A stretch of 52,608 nt of DNA from a virus. The notes under the pieces are model-generated. The model searched no databases. It saw only the letters and a program-made list of their open reading frames with translations, and was not told the origin of the DNA. Location of the stretch: positions 1 to 52,608 of the IMG/VR virus record IMGVR_UViG_3300020182_000048. The stretch is one strand, 5' to 3'. Shown here piece by piece: positions 1 through 5,802 of this stretch (within the stretch, counting starts at the first letter, position 1; the number at the start of each line of letters is the position of its first letter). Position numbers and translations under genes: made by a program.

Positions 1-28
1 CGTTTTGTCGATAAACTACAGCCACGGA

Positions 29-799
29 CTAAAGAATATCAGCTACTTGGGAGTCATTGGTCTTTTCAATTAATTTATCAATTGCCTTCCGTTTTATTTC
101 AGAGATTCTAACACCCTTCTTTTTATAAGATCCTTCGATACCTAATATGGCACATATTTCTACAGCATCGTGCTTGTCACAATCAAGACCAAAACTTAGT
201 CTTATTACATCTTGTTCACGCTCTGTTAAATGCTTTTTTAGTAAGGCAAGTATGTACTCATTCATAAGATCCACATTGTACTCAGTAGAGTCATCTTCTA
301 TCTCAATTACTGATCCGCTATCATCATCACTATTCATTGTAAAATCACCTAAATACATCGACTTAGATTTGCTTAGCAAATTATTAATTGCAGGATTGTT
401 AGAGCTTTTGCGCACTTCATTGATCTTCCACTCAGGAATTTTAATATCTCCCATGTTATGATTAATGTAGCGCCTAATCGTGCCCTTAATTCGCTTTGAT
501 AGGAAACTCTTAATAGTTTGTTCTATGTTGTTAGAACTGTTTAAAACTTCCCAGTCAATCTTATCTACAGCTTTTATTAAGCCAATGTGACCTGCTTGTA
601 TCAGATCGTTAATTGATAGCACTCCTATGGCTTGATGTGATGTTGCAAATTTACGTGCAAGGTTTTCCGTTAAGGGCATGAACTTAGTTATAAGTTGGTC
701 TCGAGTATATTCGTCAAAGAATACACCGGGTAAATTATTTAACGTTTCTTTAAGATCTTTTTGGTATCTTACATAGTTGTCGATATTATATTTTTTCAT
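29..799 (-). CDS. RNA polymerase sigma factor (sigma-70 type)
   Basis: A 256-residue sigma factor that should direct host RNA polymerase to phage promoters. Residues about 40-115 form a region 2 core: a helix with LTENLARKF, then LSINDLIQAGHIGLIKAVDKIDW, the usual core-binding and -10 recognition signature, followed by FLSKRIKGTIRRYI. Residues about 190-245 are a region 4 helix-turn-helix starting LTEREQDVIRLSFGL and ending in a basic helix (RISEIKRKAIDKL). Region 1.1 is absent, which fits a short alternative sigma. It is the last gene of a leftward unit whose promoter-like box lies at 944-975, and its start overlaps the stop of the 44-aa gene upstream. I infer that it reads the late promoter class in the right arm; this is not shown by the sequence. 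Confidence 0.9.
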   Translation of the reverse strand: MKKYNIDNYVRYQKDLKETLNNLPGVFFDEYTRDQLITKFMPLTENLARKFATSHQAIGVLSINDLIQAGHIGLIKAVDKIDWEVLNSSNNIEQTIKSFLSKRIKGTIRRYINHNMGDIKIPEWKINEVRKSSNNPAINNLLSKSKSMYLGDFTMNSDDDSGSVIEIEDDSTEYNVDLMNEYILALLKKHLTEREQDVIRLSFGLDCDKHDAVEICAILGIEGSYKKKGVRISEIKRKAIDKLIEKTNDSQVADIL

Positions 800-920
800 T
801 GTTTATTTTTTTGTATGCTTCTGTCATAGCTTGATGATTAGAGTAGTACTTATTTTGAATCTTAAGCATCCACTCATTAAATTTATCTACTTCTTTAATT
901 GGCTCGTCGGGTTTATTCAT
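786..920 (-). CDS. Small hypothetical protein, 44 aa, upstream of the sigma gene
   Basis: ATG at 920, TAA at 786-788. The predicted protein starts MNKPDEPIKEVDKFNEWML and is charged and helical, with no recognised domain. It begins 24 nt downstream of a leftward promoter box (944-975) and overlaps the start of the sigma factor gene by 14 nt, so the two are probably translationally coupled. The position hints at a regulator or partner of the sigma factor, but nothing in the sequence proves that. Confidence 0.6.
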   Translation of the reverse strand: MNKPDEPIKEVDKFNEWMLKIQNKYYSNHQAMTEAYKKINNEKI

Positions 921-932
921 AAATGTATAGCA

Positions 933-1091
933 TTATTTGAAAGTATTATCTTTTGTTGATCGTAATTGGTCTGCATTCTTGTATGGACAGTGCTTGCAAC
1001 CATTATCACAACAATATCCTCTTTTAATATGATACGCTTCAGTGAAGCATCGATAACCTTCTTCTGTTATGTAATAATCTTTTTCTTCCAT
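933..1091 (-). CDS. DUF5522-like small cysteine-rich protein
   Basis: 52 residues from ATG 1091. It contains YITEEGYRCFTEAYHIKRGYCC followed by GCKHCPY: four cysteines (CC...C..C) in the arrangement of the DUF5522 family, small proteins common in Bacteroidetes chromosomes, where the usual form is FTxxYHxxRGYCCxxxCRHCPY. The cysteines suggest metal or Fe-S binding; function is unknown. The last 11 or so codons are made of the leftward promoter element at 944-975, so this gene's tail doubles as the promoter of the sigma unit. Resemblance to the host family suggests acquisition from a bacterium. Confidence 0.75.
   Translation of the reverse strand: MEEKDYYITEEGYRCFTEAYHIKRGYCCDNGCKHCPYKNADQLRSTKDNTFK
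944..975 (-). promoter_or_regulatory. Leftward promoter element copy 1 (sigma unit)
   Basis: On the minus strand: TGCAGACCAATTACG, 10 nt, GATAATA. It matches the 13-copy consensus with identical spacing, lies inside the 3' end of the DUF5522-like gene, and sits 24 nt upstream of the 44-aa ORF and the sigma gene. Confidence 0.7.
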
Positions 1092-1125
1092 AATTTATTT
1101 TTTAAACTTTAGCATAATACCATGC

Positions 1126-1161
1126 GAGTTTGTCGTAAAAACGTGTGATTATATACGTATA
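1126..1161 (+). promoter_or_regulatory. Late-type promoter motif inside the leftward arm
   Basis: Plus-strand sequence ACGTGTGATTATATA at 1141-1155 matches, base for base over its core, the late promoter at 22414. A T-rich stretch lies upstream (GAGTTTG). It points rightwards into genes that are read leftwards, in a 140-bp gap (1092-1231) with no gene, so any transcript would be antisense. The palindrome TATACGTATA at 1152-1161 overlaps it. Confidence 0.4.
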
Positions 1162-1231
1162 CTGAAACACTTTAAATTTTAGTTTAATCTTTTATTTTTA
1201 ACTAAAAATAATAACTTGTAGTTTAAGCATC

Positions 1232-1480
1232 CTATATGTCACGGCCTGGGTTATTTTTATTTGTTAACGACTGGATCTGTTTAAAAACATTAGCAGCTCT
1301 AGTATAGTCTTCTTGCTTCTCGTAATGCAATAGTAACATTTGCAGCTCTGCTATTTGTTCTTCATTACTTGGTAAGCTATCAACAAATTCTTCGTTGAAG
1401 GCTATTGTATCCGCTTCTATTTTGGCAAATATTCTATTCGATATCATATCTGCGATCTTCTCCATTTCTTCTTCTGTCAT
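1232..1480 (-). CDS. Hypothetical protein, 82 aa, acidic and helical
   Basis: Starts at ATG 1480, three bases past the stop of the neighbouring 91-aa gene. The protein is predicted mostly alpha-helical and acidic (MTEEEMEKIADMISNRIF), with a C-terminal segment LLLHYEKQEDYTRAANVFKQIQ that resembles a single helical-hairpin (TPR or UvrB/C-like) repeat. No family is recognised with confidence. It is the third gene of the unit starting at the promoter box 2138-2169. Confidence 0.7.
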   Translation of the reverse strand: MTEEEMEKIADMISNRIFAKIEADTIAFNEEFVDSLPSNEEQIAELQMLLLHYEKQEDYTRAANVFKQIQSLTNKNNPGRDI

Positions 1481-1483
1481 ACT

Positions 1484-1759
1484 TTAATTTAAGTTAGTTA
1501 ACTGGTATTCACCAGATAGTATTTTATCTCGGGTTAAATCGACACCTTCTCCTAAGAAATCACGCCTGTACTCAGCTGTGGTTTTAGAATAGTCCCATGT
1601 GTTCTCGTCAAGTTGTACCTTGCCATTGTGATCACGGAAAGCAACCGTACTGTTGTAACTTTGAAAGTACGTGCCATCAGACGTGTATAGCAAGAATTGA
1701 TTAGGGGCAGGATTGCCACCCCTAGTTGTCATCTGTCTTACTCTAGGCTTCATCTTCAT
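1484..1759 (-). CDS. DUF8033-like phage protein
   Basis: 91 residues. The core NQFLLYTSDGTYFQSYNSTVAF, then LDENTWDYSKTTAEYRRDFLGE, is the pattern of a small protein family frequent in Bacteroidetes phages (usual form: FQSYKTxIA, WDYSxTTxKYRxxFLGE), which I recall as DUF8033. Function is unknown. It overlaps the stop of the upstream 121-aa gene by 17 nt. Alternative start codons exist at codons 1 and 3. Confidence 0.75.
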   Translation of the reverse strand: MKMKPRVRQMTTRGGNPAPNQFLLYTSDGTYFQSYNSTVAFRDHNGKVQLDENTWDYSKTTAEYRRDFLGEGVDLTRDKILSGEYQLTNLN

Positions 1760-2108
1760 CTTCTATTATGTTAAACAAATCTTCTAGCTTAGAATAGATC
1801 TCATCACCTATATCGTGTGTATGATTGAACTCGATGTTTTCTAATGATATTCTATTATCATAATCTAAGTTAAACTCGTAGTCATAGGCATTGCAATCAG
1901 TAAAATCTATATTGCCAATAGCTTCTTCAACAGCCTCGCTTAGTTCGTCTAAGAATTTTTTAGTTACTTTAGGTCTGTCTACAACTGCAAGCCGTTGCTC
2001 AGCATCCGCTAGATCTTTCTGTAGCATTTCAGCATCGTTATTAAACGTTGTAATAGCTGCCGTTAATTCTTTTACTTTTCTTTGTAATTCTTCTTTAGTC
2101 ATTTCCAT
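1743..2108 (-). CDS. Coiled-coil hypothetical protein, 121 aa
   Basis: Residues 1-45 form a strong heptad-patterned coiled coil (EELQRKVKELTAAITTF, DAEMLQKDLADAEQRL). The second half is acidic and Asn/Asp rich, ending EDEDEA. No family is recognised. It is the first gene after promoter box 2138-2169; the start lies 30 nt downstream of the box and is preceded by A/T-rich sequence, with no Shine-Dalgarno. Confidence 0.7.
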   Translation of the reverse strand: MEMTKEELQRKVKELTAAITTFNNDAEMLQKDLADAEQRLAVVDRPKVTKKFLDELSEAVEEAIGNIDFTDCNAYDYEFNLDYDNRISLENIEFNHTHDIGDEIYSKLEDLFNIIEDEDEA

Positions 2109-2137
2109 ATTATATTTATTTAGTTATTATTCAATTG

Positions 2138-2169
2138 TATTATCTATTAGTGATCGTGTTTAGTCTGTA
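2138..2169 (-). promoter_or_regulatory. Leftward promoter element copy 2
   Basis: Minus strand: TTACAGACTAAACACG, 10 nt, GATAATACAATTG. The TAA of the KTSC gene stop lies inside the element at 2160-2162. It precedes the unit 2108-1232. Confidence 0.7.
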
Positions 2170-2387
2170 AGTTTAAATTCAAACTTCATTCGTATGTGTT
2201 TACTTACAAAGCTACCGACTGAATGTGCAGTCTGTAATCCACGCCATACGTGGGTTGGTACATCAAAGTAAGTGTAAGTCGCACCGCGATTAAACATTAC
2301 CATTAGTTCTTCTTCTCGGTGTTTATACTGTGCATAGACTACCGCTTCTGATTCTACGATCAGGATCTCTTTAGTTACTTTACTCAT
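2160..2387 (-). CDS. KTSC domain protein
   Basis: 75 residues from ATG 2387, chosen over an upstream GTG at 2411 because ATG follows the previous stop by one base and the protein then begins MSKVTKEILIVESEAV. Residues about 12-66 match the KTSC domain pattern: a conserved serine, LMVMFNRGATYTYFDVP as a beta hairpin, then a helix, then HSVGSFVSKHIR, where the family usually has xSxGxxxxxxIR. KTSC domains are found in phage and lysyl-tRNA-synthetase-associated proteins; their role is not established. The stop codon is part of promoter copy 2. Confidence 0.8.
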   Translation of the reverse strand: MSKVTKEILIVESEAVVYAQYKHREEELMVMFNRGATYTYFDVPTHVWRGLQTAHSVGSFVSKHIRMKFEFKLTD

Positions 2388-2388
2388 A

Positions 2389-2538
2389 TTAGTATTTATA
2401 TTTAATATCACTTACTTCTCGTACTATTATTTCGTGTGAATGATCGCAATACATTATTGCCCATTGTCTAGCTTCGTCTAGTGTTTTTGCTAGTATGAAT
2501 GTAACTTCATCTGCATTGTAGATCATGAATTTACTCAT
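2389..2538 (-). CDS. Small hypothetical protein, 49 aa
   Basis: ATG 2538 to TAA 2389. The protein begins MSKFMIYNADEVTFILAKTL and contains DEARQWAIMYCDHSHEIIV. Its start overlaps the stop of the 46-aa gene (ATGAGTAA arrangement) and its stop is one base from the KTSC start, so the three are a tight translational cassette. No known family. The pattern of a beta strand, a helix with ARxWA, then a strand resembles small phage proteins of about 50 aa, but the resemblance is too general to name. Confidence 0.65.
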   Translation of the reverse strand: MSKFMIYNADEVTFILAKTLDEARQWAIMYCDHSHEIIVREVSDIKYKY

Positions 2539-2671
2539 CGAGTTTTATTTTTACATAGGTTAATCCGTCATATCCGGATGCACTCCATTGAAATAATTGG
2601 TTTGGTGTTAAGTTGCATGCTAGCGATTCTAATTCTTCGATAGGCATAAGGTCAATTTGCTTTGCAGTCAT
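2531..2671 (-). CDS. Small hypothetical protein, 46 aa
   Basis: ATG 2671, TAA 2531-2533, overlapping the next gene by 8 nt. The protein starts MTAKQIDLMPIEELESLAC and ends WSASGYDGLTYVKIKLDE. It lies directly downstream of the structured non-coding stretch 2691-2963, so that RNA forms part of its leader if transcription comes from the promoter at 3703-3734. No family is recognised. Confidence 0.6.
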   Translation of the reverse strand: MTAKQIDLMPIEELESLACNLTPNQLFQWSASGYDGLTYVKIKLDE

Positions 2672-2692
2672 AGTTATTTAGTTTAATATTAG

Positions 2693-2747
2693 TAACCGCA
2701 AGGAGATTCGAACTCCTTCACCCGTCAGTGGCGTTCCTTTCGCGGTT
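2693..2747 (-). ncRNA. tRNA-like minihelix (acceptor stem plus T arm)
   Basis: On the minus strand, AACCGCG (2747-2741) can pair with TGCGGTT (2700-2694) to give a 7-bp acceptor-like stem with one G-T wobble. Directly adjacent to the 3' strand is a perfect T arm: AGGAG, loop TTCGAAT, CTCCT (2717-2701). A discriminator-like A (2693) follows, then CT rather than CCA. Only 23 nt lie between the 5' acceptor strand and the T arm, too few for both a D arm and an anticodon arm. So it is not a normal tRNA. It may be a tRNA mimic, a degenerate tRNA, or a tRNA-derived attachment site. Confidence 0.5.
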
Positions 2748-2808
2748 ATCAGCTATTACGTGATCATGAATCGTATCTTTCGCCTAGTAGTTATCTTCCA
2801 TCTAACAA

Positions 2809-2861
2809 CGGACTTGCACCGTGCCGGGAGTTAATTAAATTCCCGCTCGTGATACTACTTA
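2809..2861 (-). ncRNA. Tandem structured RNA element, copy A
   Basis: 53 nt. Read on the minus strand: AGTAGTAT, CACGAGC, a hairpin GGGA...TCCC with an A/T loop, then GGCACGGTGCAAGTCCG. The flanks are identical to copy B (2911-2963) except one base, while the stem sequence differs and still pairs. Downstream ATAACTACT (near 2790) can close the whole element against AGTAGTAT. No ORF of note lies here. Confidence 0.55.
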
Positions 2862-2910
2862 GTAGTTATTTTCCTGTATATGCTAGGTATACCTAGATTT
2901 ACCTCAGGAT

Positions 2911-2963
2911 CGGACTTGCACCGTGCCGACGGCTAATTACGCCGCCGCTCGTAATACTACTTA
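2911..2963 (-). ncRNA. Tandem structured RNA element, copy B
   Basis: 53 nt. Minus strand: AGTAGTAT, TACGAGC, hairpin GGCGGC / GCCGTC with loop GTAATTA (one G-T wobble that pairs only in minus-strand RNA), then GGCACGGTGCAAGTCCG. Downstream ATAACTACT near 2865 can pair with AGTAGT to close a larger domain. Between the two copies, ACTAC/GTAGT also makes a local hairpin. The copy begins at the stop codon of the 71-aa membrane protein gene. Confidence 0.55.
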
Positions 2964-3176
2964 TTTTAGTTTTTTATACCACATTTTAAACAGTCTGCCA
3001 ATAGTAGGCCACATAAAGTAAAATGGTAGTACAACGTTTAGTAATAACTTTTTCTTAGTGGTTATACACATATCATCCCAATCGTCGTGGTATATCGCAT
3101 TTATATCAACCATTATAGCGGATATTAAAATAGTCCAGTTAACAATATATAGTGCTTTTATAAAAAATATTATCAT
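2961..3176 (-). CDS. Small membrane protein, 71 aa
   Basis: Two hydrophobic segments, about residues 2-22 (IIFFIKALYIVNWTILISAIM) and 44-62 (LLLNVVLPFYFMWPTIGRLF), separated by an acidic loop with HDDWDDMC and flanked by a basic tail (KMWYKKLK). This predicts a two-pass inner-membrane protein with both termini on the same side. Function is unknown; early phage membrane proteins of this size often affect host physiology or superinfection, which here is only a guess. It is the second gene of the unit driven from 3703-3734. Confidence 0.65.
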   Translation of the reverse strand: MIIFFIKALYIVNWTILISAIMVDINAIYHDDWDDMCITTKKKLLLNVVLPFYFMWPTIGRLFKMWYKKLK

Positions 3177-3194
3177 AGTTTTTTAGGTTTTAGG

Positions 3195-3677
3195 TTAGTC
3201 AAACTGATCCGTTGAAGTGTATAGCATTTCAACTTTAGGGTTAGCGCAATGTGCTTTTTCATTTACATAGTAATTACGATAAGCAGCTACGGAATCGCCT
3301 GAAACTTTATACTCGTCTGGCATACATTGAGGCATTTCAGTCAAGCCGGTATTAAAGATCGGACCAGGTGTTTGAGACAGTATGTTCTCGCACTTGATTA
3401 TAGTCAGGTGTTTTTTACCGTAGCGCTTAGTATATTCATTGCCAAGAGCTAACATGTGGAAGTATAGCCATGCGTAGTTTTGTACAGATTGTCTCGTCCA
3501 CACAGCACTCGGATGGTTTTTGTGTGTTAGTTTGTAGGGGACATCTATCTCACTATCTAGCATGTGATGAGCTGAACACAGTAGCTGTGCTGACTCAAGT
3601 ATCATCTTGACAACGTGTTTATTGTATTGTTTTTGTGCAGCGATAACTGGATCGCTATGTAAATAAAATATATTCAT
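3195..3677 (-). CDS. Conserved phage protein (MNIFYLHxDP / KHVVKMI family)
   Basis: 160 residues, starting 26 nt from promoter box 3703-3734. The N terminus MNIFYLHSDPVIAAQ, the motif KHVVKMILESAQLLCSAH, and the blocks THKNHPSAVWTRQS, MPDEYKV and YRNYY are a conserved pattern I recall in many marine and T4-like phages, annotated there as hypothetical or loosely as pyrimidine dimer DNA glycosylase. The conserved His, Lys, Glu and Arg residues suggest an enzyme acting on nucleic acid. I regard the glycosylase name as unproven. Confidence 0.75.
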   Translation of the reverse strand: MNIFYLHSDPVIAAQKQYNKHVVKMILESAQLLCSAHHMLDSEIDVPYKLTHKNHPSAVWTRQSVQNYAWLYFHMLALGNEYTKRYGKKHLTIIKCENILSQTPGPIFNTGLTEMPQCMPDEYKVSGDSVAAYRNYYVNEKAHCANPKVEMLYTSTDQFD

Positions 3678-3702
3678 AGTTATTAGATTTTGTATTCAGT
3701 TA

Positions 3703-3734
3703 TATTATCATTAGGTAGACGTAATTAGTCTGCA
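3703..3734 (-). promoter_or_regulatory. Leftward promoter element copy 3
   Basis: Minus strand: TTGCAGACTAATTACG, 10 nt, GATAATATAACTG. The TAA stop of the 119-aa gene (3725-3727) lies inside it. It drives 3677 to about 2160, including the structured RNA. Confidence 0.75.
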
Positions 3735-4084
3735 ACTGGTATTACTTTGTTAGCTACATTGTCATATATTGCTAATTGTTTGTTAAATTTAGCTATTTTC
3801 ATCGCTTTTTTGAGATCGCTTACACTTAAGCCGTAGTCAAGAAAGTATATATCGTCTTCACTTAGCCAACCACCTAGTAATTCGTGATCACTGTTGAATG
3901 CCTCGTCTACTATTTGCCATGTATTTTTTGAAAATAGCGATGGATTTGCAGTTTTAAGTACATTTTGTGTGCTTACAGTGTAGCGCTCTAGTCTTGTGCG
4001 GTTTATATTGTGAGTGAAATCTGCTTTTGCATTAATTTTGTTAACAACATCTTGTTGCGGTGATATTTCAATTATTCTTCCCAT
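3725..4084 (-). CDS. Hypothetical protein, 119 aa
   Basis: The start ATG at 4084 lies within the end of the 69-aa gene (17-nt overlap). The sequence begins MGRIIEISPQQDVVNKINAK and is mixed alpha/beta without signal peptide or membrane segment. No family is recognised. The final codons GTT GCA GAC TAA are shared with promoter copy 3. It is the last gene of the unit starting at 5465-5496. Confidence 0.65.
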   Translation of the reverse strand: MGRIIEISPQQDVVNKINAKADFTHNINRTRLERYTVSTQNVLKTANPSLFSKNTWQIVDEAFNSDHELLGGWLSEDDIYFLDYGLSVSDLKKAMKIAKFNKQLAIYDNVANKVIPVAD

Positions 4085-4277
4085 AGTACATTTTTTTAAC
4101 TACATTGTTATAAACGTATTGTCGGCGATCCGTCCACTCGTCGCCCTCGCAATCGCCTATTATAGTGTTGCCCTCCATCTGCCAGTCGATTGTGTTAAGT
4201 ATGTGATCTTCTAGGTAAAATAGTATGCGGTCAACGACCTCATCTAGTTCGTTATTTAATTCGAGTTCAGGTTTCAT
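4068..4277 (-). CDS. Hypothetical protein, 69 aa, acidic
   Basis: The protein opens MKPELELNNELDEVVDRIL and ends YNNVVKKMYYGKNN, with an acidic middle (GDCEGDEWTD). It starts 3 bases after the stop of the 21-aa microprotein gene and overlaps the next gene by 17 nt. No recognised family. Confidence 0.6.
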   Translation of the reverse strand: MKPELELNNELDEVVDRILFYLEDHILNTIDWQMEGNTIIGDCEGDEWTDRRQYVYNNVVKKMYYGKNN

Positions 4278-4280
4278 AAG

Positions 4281-4346
4281 TTAATTGCGTATAGCATACG
4301 CGGCAGCAGCAGCGCATTGAGTTAATATTTTTTTCAGTTTTCTCAT
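4281..4346 (-). CDS. 21-aa microprotein A
   Basis: ATG 4346, TAA 4281-4283: MRKLKKILTQCAAAAAYAIRN. It fits exactly between two genes, two bases after the upstream TAA (TAACTATG junction) and three bases before the next ATG. The same length and pattern (basic start, K(K/R)IL, Ala/Gly-rich centre, YA(I/L)RN at the C terminus) recur in 9325-9390. It is an amphipathic basic helix with an Ala-rich face, perhaps a membrane-active or protein-binding peptide. The recurring YAIRN end also carries the TGCTATACGC repeat. Confidence 0.55.
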   Translation of the reverse strand: MRKLKKILTQCAAAAAYAIRN

Positions 4347-4348
4347 AG

Positions 4349-4528
4349 TTATGCTTTTATGTAGGTTAAACCTTTGTAGTTGAACCAGTTAGATATTCCT
4401 TCTTTTTCTCCGTCGTCAGAGACTTTAAAGCCGAAGCTTGGTGGTAATGCACCTACAGTGTAAGGTCGGTACTTAACGCCGTCTAGTGTGATAGTTCGGT
4501 TTTGTCGGTTGTATTTGAATGACTTCAT
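4349..4528 (-). CDS. Hypothetical protein, 59 aa
   Basis: I use ATG 4528 (MKSFKYNRQNRTITLDGVKY), which follows the previous stop by one base, rather than an in-frame TTG at 4555. The sequence is a run of beta strands (TITLDGVKYRPYTVG, FGFKVSDDG, FNYKGLTYIKA), suggesting a small beta-barrel or SH3-like fold. No family is recognised. Its stop leads into microprotein A. Confidence 0.6.
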   Translation of the reverse strand: MKSFKYNRQNRTITLDGVKYRPYTVGALPPSFGFKVSDDGEKEGISNWFNYKGLTYIKA

Positions 4529-4529
4529 A

Positions 4530-4733
4530 TTATTCTTCGTTTTTATAGTGTTCAATTATTCCTGCTATTTCGTAATCCATATTCACTAGCTCGTCTGCTA
4601 GTCTTATCAGTTTCTTAAATCCGTTCAGCTCGTAGCTGCTGAAGTCATAGACATCATCGTTTTCGATCGCTCTCACGCAATCTTGTAGGTCTTGTGCAGT
4701 GTTTTCAAACCTGCAGTAGCTCATATTTCCCAT
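4530..4733 (-). CDS. Conserved MSYCRFENT-type protein, 67 aa
   Basis: The N terminus MGNMSYCRFENTAQDLQDC is a distinctive signature of a small protein family found in phages and Bacteroidetes genomes (MSYCRFxNTxxDLxDC). The rest is helical and acidic (ELNGFKKLIRLADELV). Function is unknown. Start may be Met1 or Met4. It sits in the middle of the 5439-3725 unit, two bases from its neighbours on either side. Confidence 0.75.
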   Translation of the reverse strand: MGNMSYCRFENTAQDLQDCVRAIENDDVYDFSSYELNGFKKLIRLADELVNMDYEIAGIIEHYKNEE

Positions 4734-4734
4734 G

Positions 4735-4935
4735 TTATTTGGTTTTTAGTTGTTCGCGTATAGCAAGTAACGCTAGCTTGTAGCCATACTGCTTTGACAT
4801 TTGCATTAATAAAAAATCGTTGCTTCCTTGGTTAGCGTCGGTAAATCGATCTAGGTAATCTTCGTCAGGTGTAGCTACAATGCCACGGCCTAATTTTGCT
4901 AATTCTACTTCGATAAAGGTGTTTACATTTTTCAT
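4735..4935 (-). CDS. Hypothetical protein, 66 aa
   Basis: Starts MKNVNTFIEVELAKLGRGI, with GSNDFLLMQMSKQYGYKLALLAIREQLKTK at the end: a helical protein without known domain. The codons for LAIRE contain a copy of the TGCTATAC repeat (4758-4765). One base separates its stop from the MSYCRF gene. Confidence 0.6.
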   Translation of the reverse strand: MKNVNTFIEVELAKLGRGIVATPDEDYLDRFTDANQGSNDFLLMQMSKQYGYKLALLAIREQLKTK

Positions 4936-4945
4936 AGTTATATAT

Positions 4946-5278
4946 TTAATAGTTTACATCAGTTCCTGGATATTCTTTTACAATTCGTTTTGCAACTTCT
5001 TCTTCTATCTGGCGTATTATGTCAGCTTCCCAGGTTACGAAGGAGTTACCGTATAGTTGAGTGTATAATTCTTTGAACCCTACGTACTTGCATCGCTTGT
5101 TGTTAACATAGAACTCAAGTTCCGTGTCATTTATATCCGCTCCCCAATCCGTTTTTACAGCGGAATATAGGAATGAGTGGGTTGTGGCGTTCACAGTAAA
5201 TATACCGAGGTCGATATAGCTGTGGTGCATAAGGTTTGTACTTTTATTTACTTCGGCAATTTTTACTTTGTATTTCAT
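4946..5278 (-). CDS. Hypothetical protein, 110 aa
   Basis: Alternating beta strands in the first two thirds (MKYKVKIAEVNKSTNLMH, YIDLGIFTVNATTHSFLYSAV, LEFYVNNKRCKYVGFKEL) and a C-terminal helix (ADIIRQIEEEVAKRIV). No family is recognised. It lies 5 bases after the 51-aa gene, with the TAACTATG-type start context. Confidence 0.65.
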   Translation of the reverse strand: MKYKVKIAEVNKSTNLMHHSYIDLGIFTVNATTHSFLYSAVKTDWGADINDTELEFYVNNKRCKYVGFKELYTQLYGNSFVTWEADIIRQIEEEVAKRIVKEYPGTDVNY

Positions 5279-5283
5279 AGTTA

Positions 5284-5439
5284 TTAGTATTTAGTGTTAA
5301 TTCCTTCAGCGAAGGATTTGTTAGTTAATTCAGTGCACATAGTGTATAGATCACAGCGTAGTAGTACTTGATCGCTATCCGGTAATAATTCGTTAATTCG
5401 CTTGAAAGAACGTTGTAATGGCGATAATTCTTTAGTCAT
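5284..5439 (-). CDS. Small hypothetical protein, 51 aa
   Basis: ATG 5439, 26 nt downstream of promoter box 5465-5496; first gene of that unit. The protein begins MTKELSPLQRSFKRINELL and is predicted helical, with two cysteines. No recognised family. Position first after a promoter and the perfect junction with the next gene (TAATAACTATG) support it as real. Confidence 0.6.
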   Translation of the reverse strand: MTKELSPLQRSFKRINELLPDSDQVLLRCDLYTMCTELTNKSFAEGINTKY

Positions 5440-5464
5440 AGTTATATATTTTTAGTTACATTTA

Positions 5465-5496
5465 TATTATCTTTTGCAGTGCGTATTTCGTCTGCA
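5465..5496 (-). promoter_or_regulatory. Leftward promoter element copy 4
   Basis: Minus strand: TTGCAGACGAAATACG, 10 nt, GATAATATAAATG. It lies wholly within or against the 3' end of the 107-aa gene, whose TAA stop (5467-5469) is part of the GATAATA box. Confidence 0.7.
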
Positions 5497-5790
5497 AGGC
5501 TCCGCATGTTCGTCACGAGACGAGATCGCAGAGTGGTATGCCCACATACAACTGTTTATAAAGCAGTGCTCGGGTACATTTTTTTGCTCGTAAGCGAAGG
5601 TGTATAGCATTTGCTTATAAAACGCTGTTAAACCTTTATCACTTACACACCACGATTTCTTAAAGCACTCGTACTCATCGCCTTGCATAAAGTTTAATCC
5701 CATTACTTTTCCGTCGCGGTCATACTCTATGTACATCCATCTGTCGTTGTCATCGCACCATTGGTGCACTACTCTATCTAGTTCTTGCAT
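5467..5790 (-). CDS. Hypothetical protein, 107 aa, Trp/Cys-rich
   Basis: Starts MQELDRVVHQWCDDNDRWMY. It has five Trp and seven Cys in 107 residues, no signal peptide and no recognised domain; the Cys pattern (WC, ECF, WC, HCF, SC, PC, HC) could bind metal. The C terminus CRRNTHCKR is encoded by promoter copy 4. It is the second gene after promoter box 6218-6249. Confidence 0.65.
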   Translation of the reverse strand: MQELDRVVHQWCDDNDRWMYIEYDRDGKVMGLNFMQGDEYECFKKSWCVSDKGLTAFYKQMLYTFAYEQKNVPEHCFINSCMWAYHSAISSRDEHAEPCRRNTHCKR

Positions 5791-5802
5791 AATTATTATA
5801 TT

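Noticed and set aside
2691-2963. A complete tRNA or a classical twister ribozyme at 2691-2963
   Set aside because: The T arm and acceptor lack an anticodon arm, and the GGTGCAAGTCC motif alone does not supply the twister core (cleavage-site loop, P1/P2). I list the region as structured RNA only.
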